This document shows, piece by piece, positions 1-8,547 of a stretch of DNA of 45,496 nt (within the stretch, counting starts at the first letter, position 1; each line of letters opens with the position of its first letter). A model generated the notes under the pieces. The model was not told where the DNA came from. It saw nothing but the letters and a program-made list of their open reading frames with translations, and ran no database searches. Source of the stretch: Dimorphilus gyrociliatus (lineage: Eukaryota; Annelida; Polychaeta; Dinophilidae); the NCBI GenBank assembly GCA_904063045.1, contig CAJFCJ010000088.1, forward strand, positions 1 to 45,496, given 5' to 3'. Both the position numbers and the translations under genes were made by a program.

Positions 1-312
1 AATAGAGCAGATGCATTAACAAGATTAGAAGAATATACACCCCCAAGGAAAGTAACATTTGAAGAGCTAATTCATGGAAAGATCAAAAAGGAGAATTCTC
101 CCTCTATTTCAGTTAAAATGGAACAGTATGAACATACACCAGAGTTAACTTTTGTAGCTACCAGTGATAACAGTGAAGAGAAAATTGATTTGTCTTCTGT
201 TGACTTACAGTCAGAGCAAGAAAAAGATGTGAATTTAAAATCAATTAAAGAATATTTAACATGGATGGTCAGCTACCTATTCCTTATTTTGGAACTTTTA
301 CACCTTTCATAA
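1..312 (+). CDS. pol fragment: RNase H tail and linker to integrase (E1)
   Basis: The frame is open from base 1. It begins with the RNase H end motif NRADALTRLEEYTPP and continues through an acidic linker. The frame runs to a stop at 310-312, but the coding signal passes to another frame near 262: E1 reads acatgg where E2 reads acattgg and E3 acattggg. E2's version keeps the frame into integrase, so the E1 break is probably a one-base loss. Confidence 0.75.
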   Translation, partial: NRADALTRLEEYTPPRKVTFEELIHGKIKKENSPSISVKMEQYEHTPELTFVATSDNSEEKIDLSSVDLQSEQEKDVNLKSIKEYLTWMVSYLFLILELLHLS

Positions 313-1496
313 TGGAGATGTTTGTTCACAAGGAAATGATCTGGATTATCCTTGAAGAAAGAAACATTCTGGTTTTACCTGACCATTTGATGCTAACTCT
401 GCTCCCTAAATTCCATAAAAATAAAATTCACAATCACCATGGACCCAGAATGACATTACAAATAATTACAAAGACCTTTTGGCACCCAAAATTAAAGATT
501 ATGATTGAGAATTCAATAAAGGATTGCACTTTGTGTGAACAAATGAATGGTAGGAGTAGAGTATACCCTTTGGTAGAAACCTTTCACCCTGCATCACCAA
601 TGGAGTTGGTAGCCATGGATATAATGGGACCCTTACCCATGGTTAAGTCATACAGATTCATACTTGTGATAGTGGATCATTTCAGTAGATACACAGTTTT
701 ATATGCACTCAAACAGCAAACCAGTAAAGAAATTGCAAACCTTCTTTTCAACAGATTTTTTCCCATTTTTGGAATTCCAAAACAAATGTTGACAGATCAA
801 GGAAGAAACTTTGTTGGTAAAGCTTTTAAAGAGTTTATGAAGGTATTAGGTATTGAGAAAATCCAAACAACAGCTTATAGAAGCCAGAGCAATGGACTAG
901 TTGAACGAAGAAATAGAGAAGTGAGGAAGGAAATCAATAAATTAGTGGTGGAAGAAAATCAGCATAACTGGGTTGCAAACCTACCCTTGATTCAAGCATT
1001 TTTGAATCAATCACCTGTAGGAAGTACAAGACTACCACCCCAGGAACTTCTTTTTGGCACCAGCACAAGAACACTGATTGATGTAACAATGCATACTACC
1101 TCTCCTGAAACAAATGTACTATTTGTATTCAATCACCAGCAGCAATTAGTACAGTTAAGAGCTACAGCCTTCTGTAAATCCATCATGGCAAAAGAACAAT
1201 ATAGGGAAAGAAAGAATAGAAATCTCAATCTTCCAAAATATTTTGAGGTTGATGATGAAGTATTCTTAAGAAATGATGCTGCAAGAATTGCAATAACAAA
1301 AATCCCTTCTTTAAAATGGTTAGGCCCATACCGAATAACAAAAGTCAATCATCAAAAGTGGATATATGAAATACAAATGGATGATAATACATGCAAGTTG
1401 GTACATGGTAGCAGATTAAGACTAGCCAATGAATCTAATAAGTTGGAAACAGGGAAGAAGCAACAACAATCTTTCACCTTGTGGAGAAGGAAATAA
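261..1496 (+). CDS. integrase (E1)
   Basis: Retroviral-type integrase of about 400 residues that inserts the cDNA into the host genome. An N-terminal zinc-binding HHCC region is visible (HNHHGP with CTLCEQ downstream, about 430-545). The catalytic DDE residues are D in AMDIMGP (618-620), D in LTDQGRNF (795-797) and E in NGLVERRN (903-905). A GPY-type motif (WLGPYRITKV, about 1318) follows in the C-terminal domain, as in many Ty3/gypsy integrases. No chromodomain is seen. The ATG at 261 is not necessarily the real start, because integrase is normally cleaved from a polyprotein. The stop at 1494-1496 lies in a stretch where the three copies differ in homopolymer length, so the frame relation to the next ORF is uncertain. 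Confidence 0.93.
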   Translation: MDGQLPIPYFGTFTPFIMEMFVHKEMIWIILEERNILVLPDHLMLTLLPKFHKNKIHNHHGPRMTLQIITKTFWHPKLKIMIENSIKDCTLCEQMNGRSRVYPLVETFHPASPMELVAMDIMGPLPMVKSYRFILVIVDHFSRYTVLYALKQQTSKEIANLLFNRFFPIFGIPKQMLTDQGRNFVGKAFKEFMKVLGIEKIQTTAYRSQSNGLVERRNREVRKEINKLVVEENQHNWVANLPLIQAFLNQSPVGSTRLPPQELLFGTSTRTLIDVTMHTTSPETNVLFVFNHQQQLVQLRATAFCKSIMAKEQYRERKNRNLNLPKYFEVDDEVFLRNDAARIAITKIPSLKWLGPYRITKVNHQKWIYEIQMDDNTCKLVHGSRLRLANESNKLETGKKQQQSFTLWRRK

Positions 1497-1581
1497 CACA
1501 CCTCCAATATCTTTCTCAGGTAGAAGGAAGAAATGACTTCCAATTCCGTTTGAAGAATCAAAAAGGCAAGAAGTCATTGCC

Positions 1582-4500
1582 TTGTGTGACACAGGAGCAT
1601 TGAGATCCTTTATTACTGAAAAAGAAATCAAGTTAATGGATGTTACAATTATGGATAAAGAAACAATTGGCTTACCAATTATAACTTCAGCTGATGGGAA
1701 AGCTTTAAAGCAAAAAGGAAGCGTAAAGCTGAATATCCAATTTGCTGGAGAAAGTATGGAACAAGAATTTATAGTTATGGAAAATCTAGACATAGCAATA
1801 ATACTTGGTTGTGATTTCCTACAAACTGTGGGAGCAAACCTCAATTTTGAAGCTAAACAGTGTTCTCTCAAATTTGATAGAAGGAAAGGGAACCTGGCTG
1901 AAAGAATAAGGCAACCTCAACTAAACAAAGTCACTATAGCCATGATGGGACAGCATGACTCTTCATCAGAAAGTTCAGATAGTGATGACTCAGAGATGGA
2001 AGTTACTAATTCTGATACTGGTTATGACACAAGCAATACTTTCAAAACAGACAGTAATTACAGTCTCAATGAACCTTCAAGCTCATCTGAAAGTGATGAC
2101 ACAGAAACAAATAATGAACTGGATCAAAATACAGATTCAGAGGCAAACATTATCTCTGATAGAGAAGATGAAATACCTAGTTCAGACGATGAGTCAATAA
2201 TTATTGAAAGCGAAATTATTGATATAACCCATTCGGATAATGAGTCAATAATTATTGAAGGTGAAATTATTGACATAACCCATTCGGATAATGAGTCCCT
2301 CATAGTGGTAGATTCATCCCAAGATGAGAAAGAAAATACAAGTGACACAGACAATGAGTCAGTCATATTTTTAGATGAGACTAAAATCATCTCTGAACAA
2401 TTAGATTCCCAACAAGAAGTGGAACCACAATATATAGAGTTAGAAGATGGAATAACTATCAGAGTGGAACAACAACACAAAATTTTCAACCATTCAACTA
2501 TAGCCAACACAGGAAGAGCTAACATGAAACAGATGTTGTGGCTTCCACTAGTGATGACTGTAATGGTGATCTGTGGCTGCATCCACTCAATAACAGTCCC
2601 AAAACCATCCTACCAAGGTGCCCATGTTACAAGTGCAAACATTACCTTAACATTTAAACCACCATTATACTTTTGTTCTAACCAACTACCAAGCCAGGCA
2701 TTTGATCTAGCAGATGAGCCAACTTGTAATATAGAATCACAAGAAACCAAGACAATTACAGCTGATATCTATGAATTGAACTTGGAAGAAATTGAAACAA
2801 GAGCAGTAAAATGTCAAGTGTATCTAAGAACTAATTTTTACACTTACTATTTCTTTGGAGCAAAGAAGAGGAGGATTGTTAACTCAGTTATCAAAGTAAC
2901 TCATGATCAATGCAGACAGATGATAAAAGACAAACGATCTTTTCAAGGAAAACCTTTAATGGTGAAAAGAAACACTTGGATCCACCAAGATCAGTTTCCT
3001 GCTGCCTACACATGGCCAACAACGACCAAGGTGCTGGAATACACCACAATTATCCAGTTTGGCAAAGCATATTGGCAACCTCCTAATATGAAAATTACAA
3101 CTAATCTGGACTACCTGGAAGATTGTTTACCAGGGCAGTCCTATTGTGAAACAGAAGAGGCAATTATTGTCTTTAGGAACCTCAAGAATAATTACACACT
3201 TGGGCAACAATCACCATGGATAAAAATTAGCAACAGAATTAGTTGTATCAAATTTGCTGGTCACTATTCTTGTCCAGGGTATTCTATTCTGGACATCCCT
3301 TATCAAGATAAGTTTATTGATGGAATTGGTGGTCCTGGAACAAAAGTACTAGTACCACTGGAGGAACAGAGTTTAATACAGGAAACAAGCAAGGAACACC
3401 TATACAATTTGCTACAATATCAGAAGATTGGCAAAAATGAAGAAAAACGACTATTAAACTATCCCAATAAAGTTAAAGAACAAATTATACTATACAAGCG
3501 AAACAACCCCTTACCAAGTCTTAACCAATGGTACAGAGAAACAAACACAAAGTATAAACTAATGAGAAATAAAGGCACACTCAAGGAAGTTGTGATATAT
3601 CATCTACAACAACCCATTAGTCCATCTTACTGGGAGCTGGATAACTATTATATCCAAGAAATGCTGCAAGCAGTCAATTGGACAAGGGCAACAAGACAAT
3701 CTGTCACGATTTCAAAATATGTATACAGTGAGAAAAGAATCAAAAAGAAGGTATTACCAACATTGGGCATATGGTATAAAGGACCACCAGCCAGAGAATT
3801 TAAGATTACCTATGAAGGAATTTATTTTACTCTACACATGAGAATGGCTAAAAAGCAGATGAAGAAGGAAGCAAAACTGAAACATAAGATAAGTAAAAAC
3901 CCATACCACAAATTCCCATTGGAAATGAGAGAAGCTGCCCAAACATCTACCTTACTACATGGTATTGATTCAAATTTTAAGAATTTAAAAAAGTTTACCC
4001 AACAGCTGTCAAGTCTTCTCTGCAATCAATTTGTTCAAAGAAGCAGAATGATGGCATTACTAGCAAATTTGGATCCTCAATTGACCACAGTGTTAACAAA
4101 TGAGTTGGGAATGCACAGTAGTCAGATGGGAGAATTAGCTATAATTAAACAATGTTCACCAATAGCCTCAACAGAAGTAGTTTGTGACTTAAGCATGATA
4201 AAAAAGAATAACAAATGTTCTCAATTTTTACTTGTCACCATGAACAACCTGCTTTTCCAAGTAGAACCAGTTACTCATGTTTTACAGCAAGTCAATCCTG
4301 AAGAGATTACCTATAATGAGTGTAAGTCTAACAAGTTATTCTACAAAACAACTCACAACCCATTAAATCCTATAAGAAACCAACCAATGAAAGACAAAAC
4401 GTATGTGTATTATTCAGAAAGAGGATGCAGATTTCACACTGTGTCTGCAAAATCCATGCAGTTACATATCCACAATCACCTTTCTGAACCAAAAATTGAA

Positions 4501-4944
4501 ATTGCCAGATTAGCTGATCTACTCCACCATGGGGTAAAGAAGGATATTGCATACCAGCACTCAAAAATTAAGCAAGTTATCAGTTCACTGGAACAGAAGC
4601 AGGCAAGGTATGATAACATGGTCACTGTTGCAGAGAAAAATGGCATTGTACCCAATTTATCTGGAATTAAAAAGTTTTTCCATAGTTGGTACTATAAACC
4701 TGGGAAAACACTTTATGTTATCATACGAAATATTTGTTTGAGTATTGTAGTGTCAATGGTATGTATCATCATTTTCAACTATATTATTGGAAGAAGAAAA
4801 CAAAGAGAAGAAATTGCTACCCCAAGTGAGAGCACAGATAACTCTCCTGAAAACCCAAAACTAATGAAACAAAGTTGTAGCTTTAGTCAACATCAAACTA
4901 ATGAAGAAGAACAACCACCTGTAATTCTCATTAAATCAAGATGA
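1582..4944 (+). CDS. second retropepsin-like domain + acidic linker + envelope-like glycoprotein (E1)
   Basis: One uninterrupted 1120-codon frame. Residues 1-105 form an aspartic-protease-like domain: the DTG triad is at 1588-1596, and GCDFLQ near 1810 is the hydrophobic-G motif. Residues about 118-300 are Ser/Asp/Glu-rich and hold two 17-residue tandem repeats (2191-2292). A Met at 2524 starts a hydrophobic stretch (LWLPLVMTVMVICG), which could act as an internal signal sequence. The next ~700 residues are Cys-containing with N-glycosylation sequons and a basic KKRR site (2863-2874). A transmembrane segment lies at about 4730-4790, followed by a ~50-residue charged tail. This layout fits a class of viral-type surface glycoproteins, but I do not recognise the Env family. 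The start is not fixed: homology to the other protease continues upstream of 1582, where E1 lacks a base found in E2 and E3 (aaggcaag versus aaggccaag). Confidence 0.85.
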   Translation: MCDTGALRSFITEKEIKLMDVTIMDKETIGLPIITSADGKALKQKGSVKLNIQFAGESMEQEFIVMENLDIAIILGCDFLQTVGANLNFEAKQCSLKFDRRKGNLAERIRQPQLNKVTIAMMGQHDSSSESSDSDDSEMEVTNSDTGYDTSNTFKTDSNYSLNEPSSSSESDDTETNNELDQNTDSEANIISDREDEIPSSDDESIIIESEIIDITHSDNESIIIEGEIIDITHSDNESLIVVDSSQDEKENTSDTDNESVIFLDETKIISEQLDSQQEVEPQYIELEDGITIRVEQQHKIFNHSTIANTGRANMKQMLWLPLVMTVMVICGCIHSITVPKPSYQGAHVTSANITLTFKPPLYFCSNQLPSQAFDLADEPTCNIESQETKTITADIYELNLEEIETRAVKCQVYLRTNFYTYYFFGAKKRRIVNSVIKVTHDQCRQMIKDKRSFQGKPLMVKRNTWIHQDQFPAAYTWPTTTKVLEYTTIIQFGKAYWQPPNMKITTNLDYLEDCLPGQSYCETEEAIIVFRNLKNNYTLGQQSPWIKISNRISCIKFAGHYSCPGYSILDIPYQDKFIDGIGGPGTKVLVPLEEQSLIQETSKEHLYNLLQYQKIGKNEEKRLLNYPNKVKEQIILYKRNNPLPSLNQWYRETNTKYKLMRNKGTLKEVVIYHLQQPISPSYWELDNYYIQEMLQAVNWTRATRQSVTISKYVYSEKRIKKKVLPTLGIWYKGPPAREFKITYEGIYFTLHMRMAKKQMKKEAKLKHKISKNPYHKFPLEMREAAQTSTLLHGIDSNFKNLKKFTQQLSSLLCNQFVQRSRMMALLANLDPQLTTVLTNELGMHSSQMGELAIIKQCSPIASTEVVCDLSMIKKNNKCSQFLLVTMNNLLFQVEPVTHVLQQVNPEEITYNECKSNKLFYKTTHNPLNPIRNQPMKDKTYVYYSERGCRFHTVSAKSMQLHIHNHLSEPKIEIARLADLLHHGVKKDIAYQHSKIKQVISSLEQKQARYDNMVTVAEKNGIVPNLSGIKKFFHSWYYKPGKTLYVIIRNICLSIVVSMVCIIIFNYIIGRRKQREEIATPSESTDNSPENPKLMKQSCSFSQHQTNEEEQPPVILIKSR
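2191..2292 (+). repeat. two 51-bp tandem repeats in the acidic linker
   Basis: Units 2191-2241 and 2242-2292 each encode a 17-residue motif beginning ESIIIE and ending DITHSDN. A degenerate third unit follows near 2355. The same repeats occur in E2 (about 13797-13898) and E3 (about 43016-43116). Confidence 0.9.
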
Positions 4945-4960
4945 AGGGACTCATCTTCAC

Positions 4961-4974
4961 AAAGAAGGGGGAAG
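4961..4974 (+). promoter_or_regulatory. polypurine tract of E1
   Basis: AAAGAAGGGGGAAG lies one base before the 3' LTR. This is the expected position of the plus-strand DNA synthesis primer, and the same tract occurs at 16566-16579 in E2. Confidence 0.9.
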
Positions 4975-4975
4975 T

Positions 4976-5610
4976 TGTACAACTTTGGTTATATTTTACA
5001 TGCTTGAACTCTATTATTTTATGCAACATATACATGTACATCTTAAAACCTACGCAAGAAAATGCTATAACATTGGCCAAACATAAGTCTGATTAGTCAG
5101 CTTGAAGGCTCATCTTTAATTACCAATAAAGGTTTGGCCAGGTTATAATTTAATTAACTTGCCTAGGGTGTGGCCAAGTTATAATTCAATTAACCTTCCT
5201 AAATGTTGAACCTTGTAACATCCTGTTACTAAAGATAAATATGAACTACACATTTCGGCAACTGTAAAGTGATGATTGGATGTCAGAGACAAACCTCAAA
5301 GTATATAAATTCTCATTATTCTCATTTGGCATGCAGCTTCCATCTGGACCCAAGGACCTGGGAAAATCATCTGGAAACAACCTCCACTGGAACCATCCAT
5401 CTACTCCTCAACATTAGAAGACAGTTTGGTAATTTGGCAACCTGCTTTTACAAACTATCTACTCTGCTATCGAACTCTGATATTGTTACTTGCTTAAGTA
5501 TTATTATTGCGAATAAACCATTTTAATTTAAACATTTGTTTAAAGGTTCGAGTAGAACCAGTATTGTTATAACTTGCAAACACATAGATTTTGCCAGCAA
5601 GAGCAGTACA
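4976..5610 (+). repeat. 3' LTR of E1 (635 bp)
   Basis: It begins TGTACAACTT and ends GAGCAGTACA, the same ends and length as the other four LTRs here. By eye it differs from the E2 5' LTR at about 8 positions (~1.3%) and shares several variants with the inverted solo LTR at 25814. The 3' flank reads AGATAATATG. Confidence 0.95.
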
Positions 5611-5630
5611 AGATAATATGAAATATTTAC

Positions 5631-6749
5631 TTGAAATGCTTGTAAGTATGCTTTGGTATGCTTTGAAGTCAGAAAAATAAAAACAAGAGGAACTTGCTTC
5701 ATATCACCACTCTTCTTAACAAATGAGTGAATAGTGACAAGTTGATAAAATGGTTCTTTTACAATCTTGAAAGTACCATCAATGTACCAACAGTTGGATT
5801 TTGATAATAAATTCAGCTGATGGTTTGTTGCAAAGATTAAAATTCTTTCTCCATTTTCACAAATATCTTTCTGCAAAAATTCATCAGGCAAAAATGTTTC
5901 ATCTAAATTAAAGTTGTACACTTTAGGTTCCACTGGCCTAAACTTTTGTCTATTTGAGTTTGCCATTCTCTTCAAATAGTTGATATCAGGAAGACAAGTT
6001 GCATTGGGTTCATAGGATAGAAGAACTTTTTCAGCAATGCTTCTTCCAGATGTTTGATTATCACTTCTGCAAACAATTTTCAAATCTGTTTTCACTTTAA
6101 TATCCACTTCTAAATTCTTTTTTCTGTTGTGATTATGTTCCAAATTGCCTTTGAGAAATAAATTTCCATTTTGTCTTATTCTGGCCACACATCTTTTCTT
6201 CTTACTTCTCACACTGCACACCCAAATAGTACTTGATGGTGTTTTATGTTTAACAACAAAAGAATATCCATCATTCAGTAAAATGTCATGTCCCTTTCTA
6301 CTTCCTCCTTTTACAATCTCAAAATCACTTTTTGTGGATGATTCACAATATTCTTCAGCATTCTCTTCAACTTCCTCCAAAGAGTCTAGGTCCATTGATT
6401 GGCATTCTGAAAGAACATGATTTTCATCCTCCAATATTGATTCCTCAACTGCAGCAATCTTATTTCTTTCATCAATAAAGCTTTCTTCAGAATTTACTTT
6501 GAATTGATGAATTTCCAGATTAGTTAACTTCTTGAGCATGACAGTACATTTTCTTTTGTTACAAGGTTTGCAAATTGGTATGTTATGTGTTTCTATAAGA
6601 ATATGTTAAAAAATATAATTACATGAAAGCTGATTAAAGAGTTACATACCTGTGCATTTCCTATGAATAAGATTCTTACAAAGGCTGCATTTCAAATATT
6701 TTTGCCTTCCATAAATTGTTGAATGACAATTGTGACATTTGAAAGCCAT
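5631..6749 (-). CDS. MULE-A: PHD-like finger + FLYWCH + Mutator-like transposase (3' end lost)
   Basis: Two joined exons, 6749-6650 and 6592-5631, with a 57-bp GT-AG intron in phase 1. Exon 1 starts MAFKCHNC and holds CxxC, CSLC and HRKC pairs; the final CKPC pair is just inside exon 2, giving a PHD/RING-like cross-brace finger. An acidic region follows, then a FLYWCH domain (about 6323-6128: KGHDILLNDGYSF, IWVCS, LEHNHN). The start of a MULE transposase core follows, with the first catalytic Asp in WYIDGTF (about 5785). MULE transposases use a D-D-E triad for cut-and-paste transposition; the second and third acidic residues are missing. Coding ends at a possible donor (5630), 20 bp from the E1 LTR. 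Confidence 0.82.
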
Positions 6750-7254
6750 TTTTTAATCTTCAATCAAATGTAGATGGTTATCTAAAAATATTTCCAGTTA
6801 TCAATAAATTTCCTTTCCAAATATTCAAAATGGCTGAAATTTTATTTATGAAAAATATTCAGCTTTTTCACAATTGAAGATAGTATATTACATCAAAATA
6901 TCATGAATCAACAATCTCAATGATTAGATATAAATACTCACTTCTGTTGAAGCTTCCAAGAAGAACTTTGTCCAAATTTATTCAGTAAATATAGCTTTAC
7001 TTTTGCAAGGATAAATATTCCAAGTGAAAGTTTATTTAATAAAACTATCACTATTAAAATGGCTGCTATTTCACTTTCAACAACATTTTCTTTTAAAGTA
7101 GTAATTTAATATTGATGGGATATGTATTCTATTTAATATCTGCATTCTATCAAATCAATATATTAACAAATATATAATGAAGGAACAGAAGGAAAAAAGG
7201 GTGTCAATGTACATGTTTATTCAAAAATTCAAAAATAAAATAAATATAAAAATA
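6750..7254. other. MULE-A 5' non-coding region
   Basis: AT-rich sequence between the MULE-A start codon and its terminal array. I see no gene. MULE-B and MULE-C have similar spacings of roughly 200-400 bp, so this is probably the element's own 5' leader. Confidence 0.5.
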
Positions 7255-7339
7255 GGGTGCGAACGTACCTGGGTACGTTCGCACCCGCCCAGGGTACGTT
7301 CGCACCCGGGTACGTTCGCACCCAGGTACGTTCACACCC
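7255..7339. repeat. GC-rich tandem/palindromic array, probable MULE-A terminal repeat
   Basis: Core GGTACGTTCGCACCC occurs at 7272-7286, 7293-7307, 7309-7323 and, with one change, 7325-7339. One inverted copy lies at 7255-7269. The inverted copy and the first direct copy form a perfect 15-bp hairpin with a 2-base loop. It stands out as GC-rich in AT-rich DNA. Its place upstream of MULE-A matches the terminal arrays of MULE-B and MULE-C. The opposite end of MULE-A is absent, so the terminal-repeat role is inferred. Confidence 0.7.
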
Positions 7340-7340
7340 G

Positions 7341-7852
7341 ACCCCAAATCCTCCAACATATTCTGAATTATTATATAACAATGTAGTTGATTCAGTGGTA
7401 CTCTCATCAATTTCCAATGATTCAAATTATTTTACAAAATTGGCTGAATGGAACTTAAATGTTCTTATGGCTACTATTTCTTTTGCATATTCAAGATGTT
7501 TAGGAAATGATAAAAATAATCCAAACCAATGGGTATCAACCTCAGCAACCCCTGATGCAGAAAATAACTGCCCTCCTGGTATGATCAAAATAATTTCTTT
7601 TCCTTTTATTTATATTTATTTTGACTCTTTCTTTTACGCAATAAACCCAGGTGGAAATGGTGATCCTCACTTTACACAAAATGTTATTGATATAAAGACA
7701 AAACAAATTGTTGATATTTGTTATGATATTATTGGAAAAAGTGGTCAACATATATCTATTCTACATCATAATTCAACCAATACAATTGTTAAAGGTGTTC
7801 TTAAAGATGATTATTACATGCAAAAGATCATTATCCAAAGTAAAGTTGGTAC
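7341..7852 (+). pseudogene. secreted-protein gene fragment with GDPHF (VWD / ITIH C-terminal-like) domain
   Basis: An exon about 7341-7578 joins in frame, across a 72-bp GT-AG phase-1 intron (7579-7650), to an exon running to 7852. The joined product has CPPG then NGDPHFTQNV, with ICYDI about 20 residues on. This resembles the opening of von Willebrand type D and inter-alpha-trypsin inhibitor heavy chain C-terminal domains, which are extracellular. The fragment is cut on the left by the MULE-A array and on the right by the E2 5' LTR, so neither end of the gene is present. The exact family is uncertain. Confidence 0.55.
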
Positions 7853-8178
7853 TGTACAACTTTGGTTATATTTTACATGCTTGAACTCTATTATTTTATG
7901 CAACATATACATGTACATCTTAAAACCTACGCAAGAAAATGCTATAACATTGGCCAAACATAAGTCTGATTAGTCAGCTTGAAGGTTCATCTTTAATTAC
8001 CAATAAAGGTTTGGCCAAGTTATAATTTAATTAACTTGCCTAGGGTGTGGCCAAGTTATAATTCAATTAACCTTCCTAAATGTTGAACCTTGTAACATCC
8101 TGTTACTAAAGATAAATATGAACTACACATTTCGGCAACTGTAAAGTGATGATTGGATGTCAGAGACAAACCTCAAAG

Positions 8179-8186
8179 TATATAAA
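8179..8186 (+). promoter_or_regulatory. TATA-like box in the LTR
   Basis: TATATAAA lies about 310 bp before the LTR end and about 200 bp before AATAAA, a reasonable layout for U3-R. It is conserved in all LTR copies (E3: 37446-37453). Transcription start is inferred to lie shortly downstream. Confidence 0.6.
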
Positions 8187-8388
8187 TCCTCATTATTCTC
8201 ATTTGGCATGCAGCTTCCATCTGGACCCAAGGACCTGGGAAAATCATCTGGAAACAACCTCCACTGGAACCATCCATCTACTCCTCAACATTGGAAGACA
8301 GTTTGGTAATTTGGCAACCTGCTATTACAAACTATCTACTCTGCTATTGAACTCTCATATTGTTACTTGCTTAAGTATTATTATTGCG

Positions 8389-8394
8389 AATAAA
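8389..8394 (+). terminator. polyadenylation signal AATAAA in the LTR
   Basis: GCGAATAAACC occurs about 95 bp before the LTR end in the E1, E2 and E3 LTRs. The diverged solo LTR reads GTGAATAAACC. It is the most likely poly(A) signal of the element. Confidence 0.6.
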
Positions 8395-8491
8395 CCATTT
8401 TAATTTAAACATTTGTTTAAAGGTTCGAGTAGAACCAGTATTGTTATAACTTGCAAACGCATAGATTTTGCCAGCAAGAGCAGTACAAATT

Positions 8492-8509
8492 TGGCGCAGT
8501 CGACAGGAT
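8492..8509 (+). promoter_or_regulatory. primer-binding site of E2, tRNA-Ser-like
   Basis: TGGCGCAGTCGACAGGAT lies four bases after the 5' LTR. It begins TGG (complement of CCA) and its complement matches the 3' end typical of serine tRNAs, used by some Ty3/gypsy elements such as 17.6 and 297. E3 has the identical site at 37759-37776. The tRNA identity is inferred from memory of tRNA sequences. Confidence 0.75.
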
Positions 8510-8547
8510 ATTCTTTTGGTTTATTCAAAAGTTTTGAGAAAGTAAAT

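Larger units (their letters stand above)
1..5610 (+). mobile_element. LTR retrotransposon copy E1 (3' part), env-bearing Ty3/gypsy-like
   Basis: The window opens inside the RNase H tail of pol and runs through integrase, a protease-Env ORF, a polypurine tract and the 3' LTR. The same order, almost base for base, recurs in E2 (from about 11557) and E3 (from about 40827). This is the best-preserved copy of the integrase and the protease-Env ORF. The 5' part lies outside the window. Gene order RT-RNase H-integrase is that of Ty3/gypsy (Metaviridae); an env gene after integrase is known in errantivirus-like members. Confidence 0.93.
7853..8487 (+). repeat. 5' LTR of E2 (635 bp)
   Basis: Ends TGTACAACTT and GCAGTACA. 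It holds a TATA-like motif at 8179-8186 and AATAAA at 8389-8394. An 85-codon ORF (8146-8403) is open in all five LTR copies, but it spans the TATA motif. Confidence 0.95.

Noticed and set aside
2124-2582. Minus-strand ORF opposite the acidic linker and Env start.
   Set aside because: Shadow of the low-complexity coding sequence on the plus strand, repeated in E2 and E3 only because the elements are copies.
7255-7339. CRISPR array.
   Set aside because: Units are 15 bp with 1-6 bp between them and one is inverted. The context is animal DNA with introns, and there are no spacers.
7204-7425. ORFs on both strands through the GC-rich array.
   Set aside because: Translation of the repeat units; no start context or domain.
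8146-8403. An 85-codon ORF open in all five LTR copies, including the diverged solo LTR.
   Set aside because: It spans the TATA-like motif, so LTR-driven transcripts would lack its start. The LTRs are too similar for conservation to be informative, and it shows no recognisable domain.
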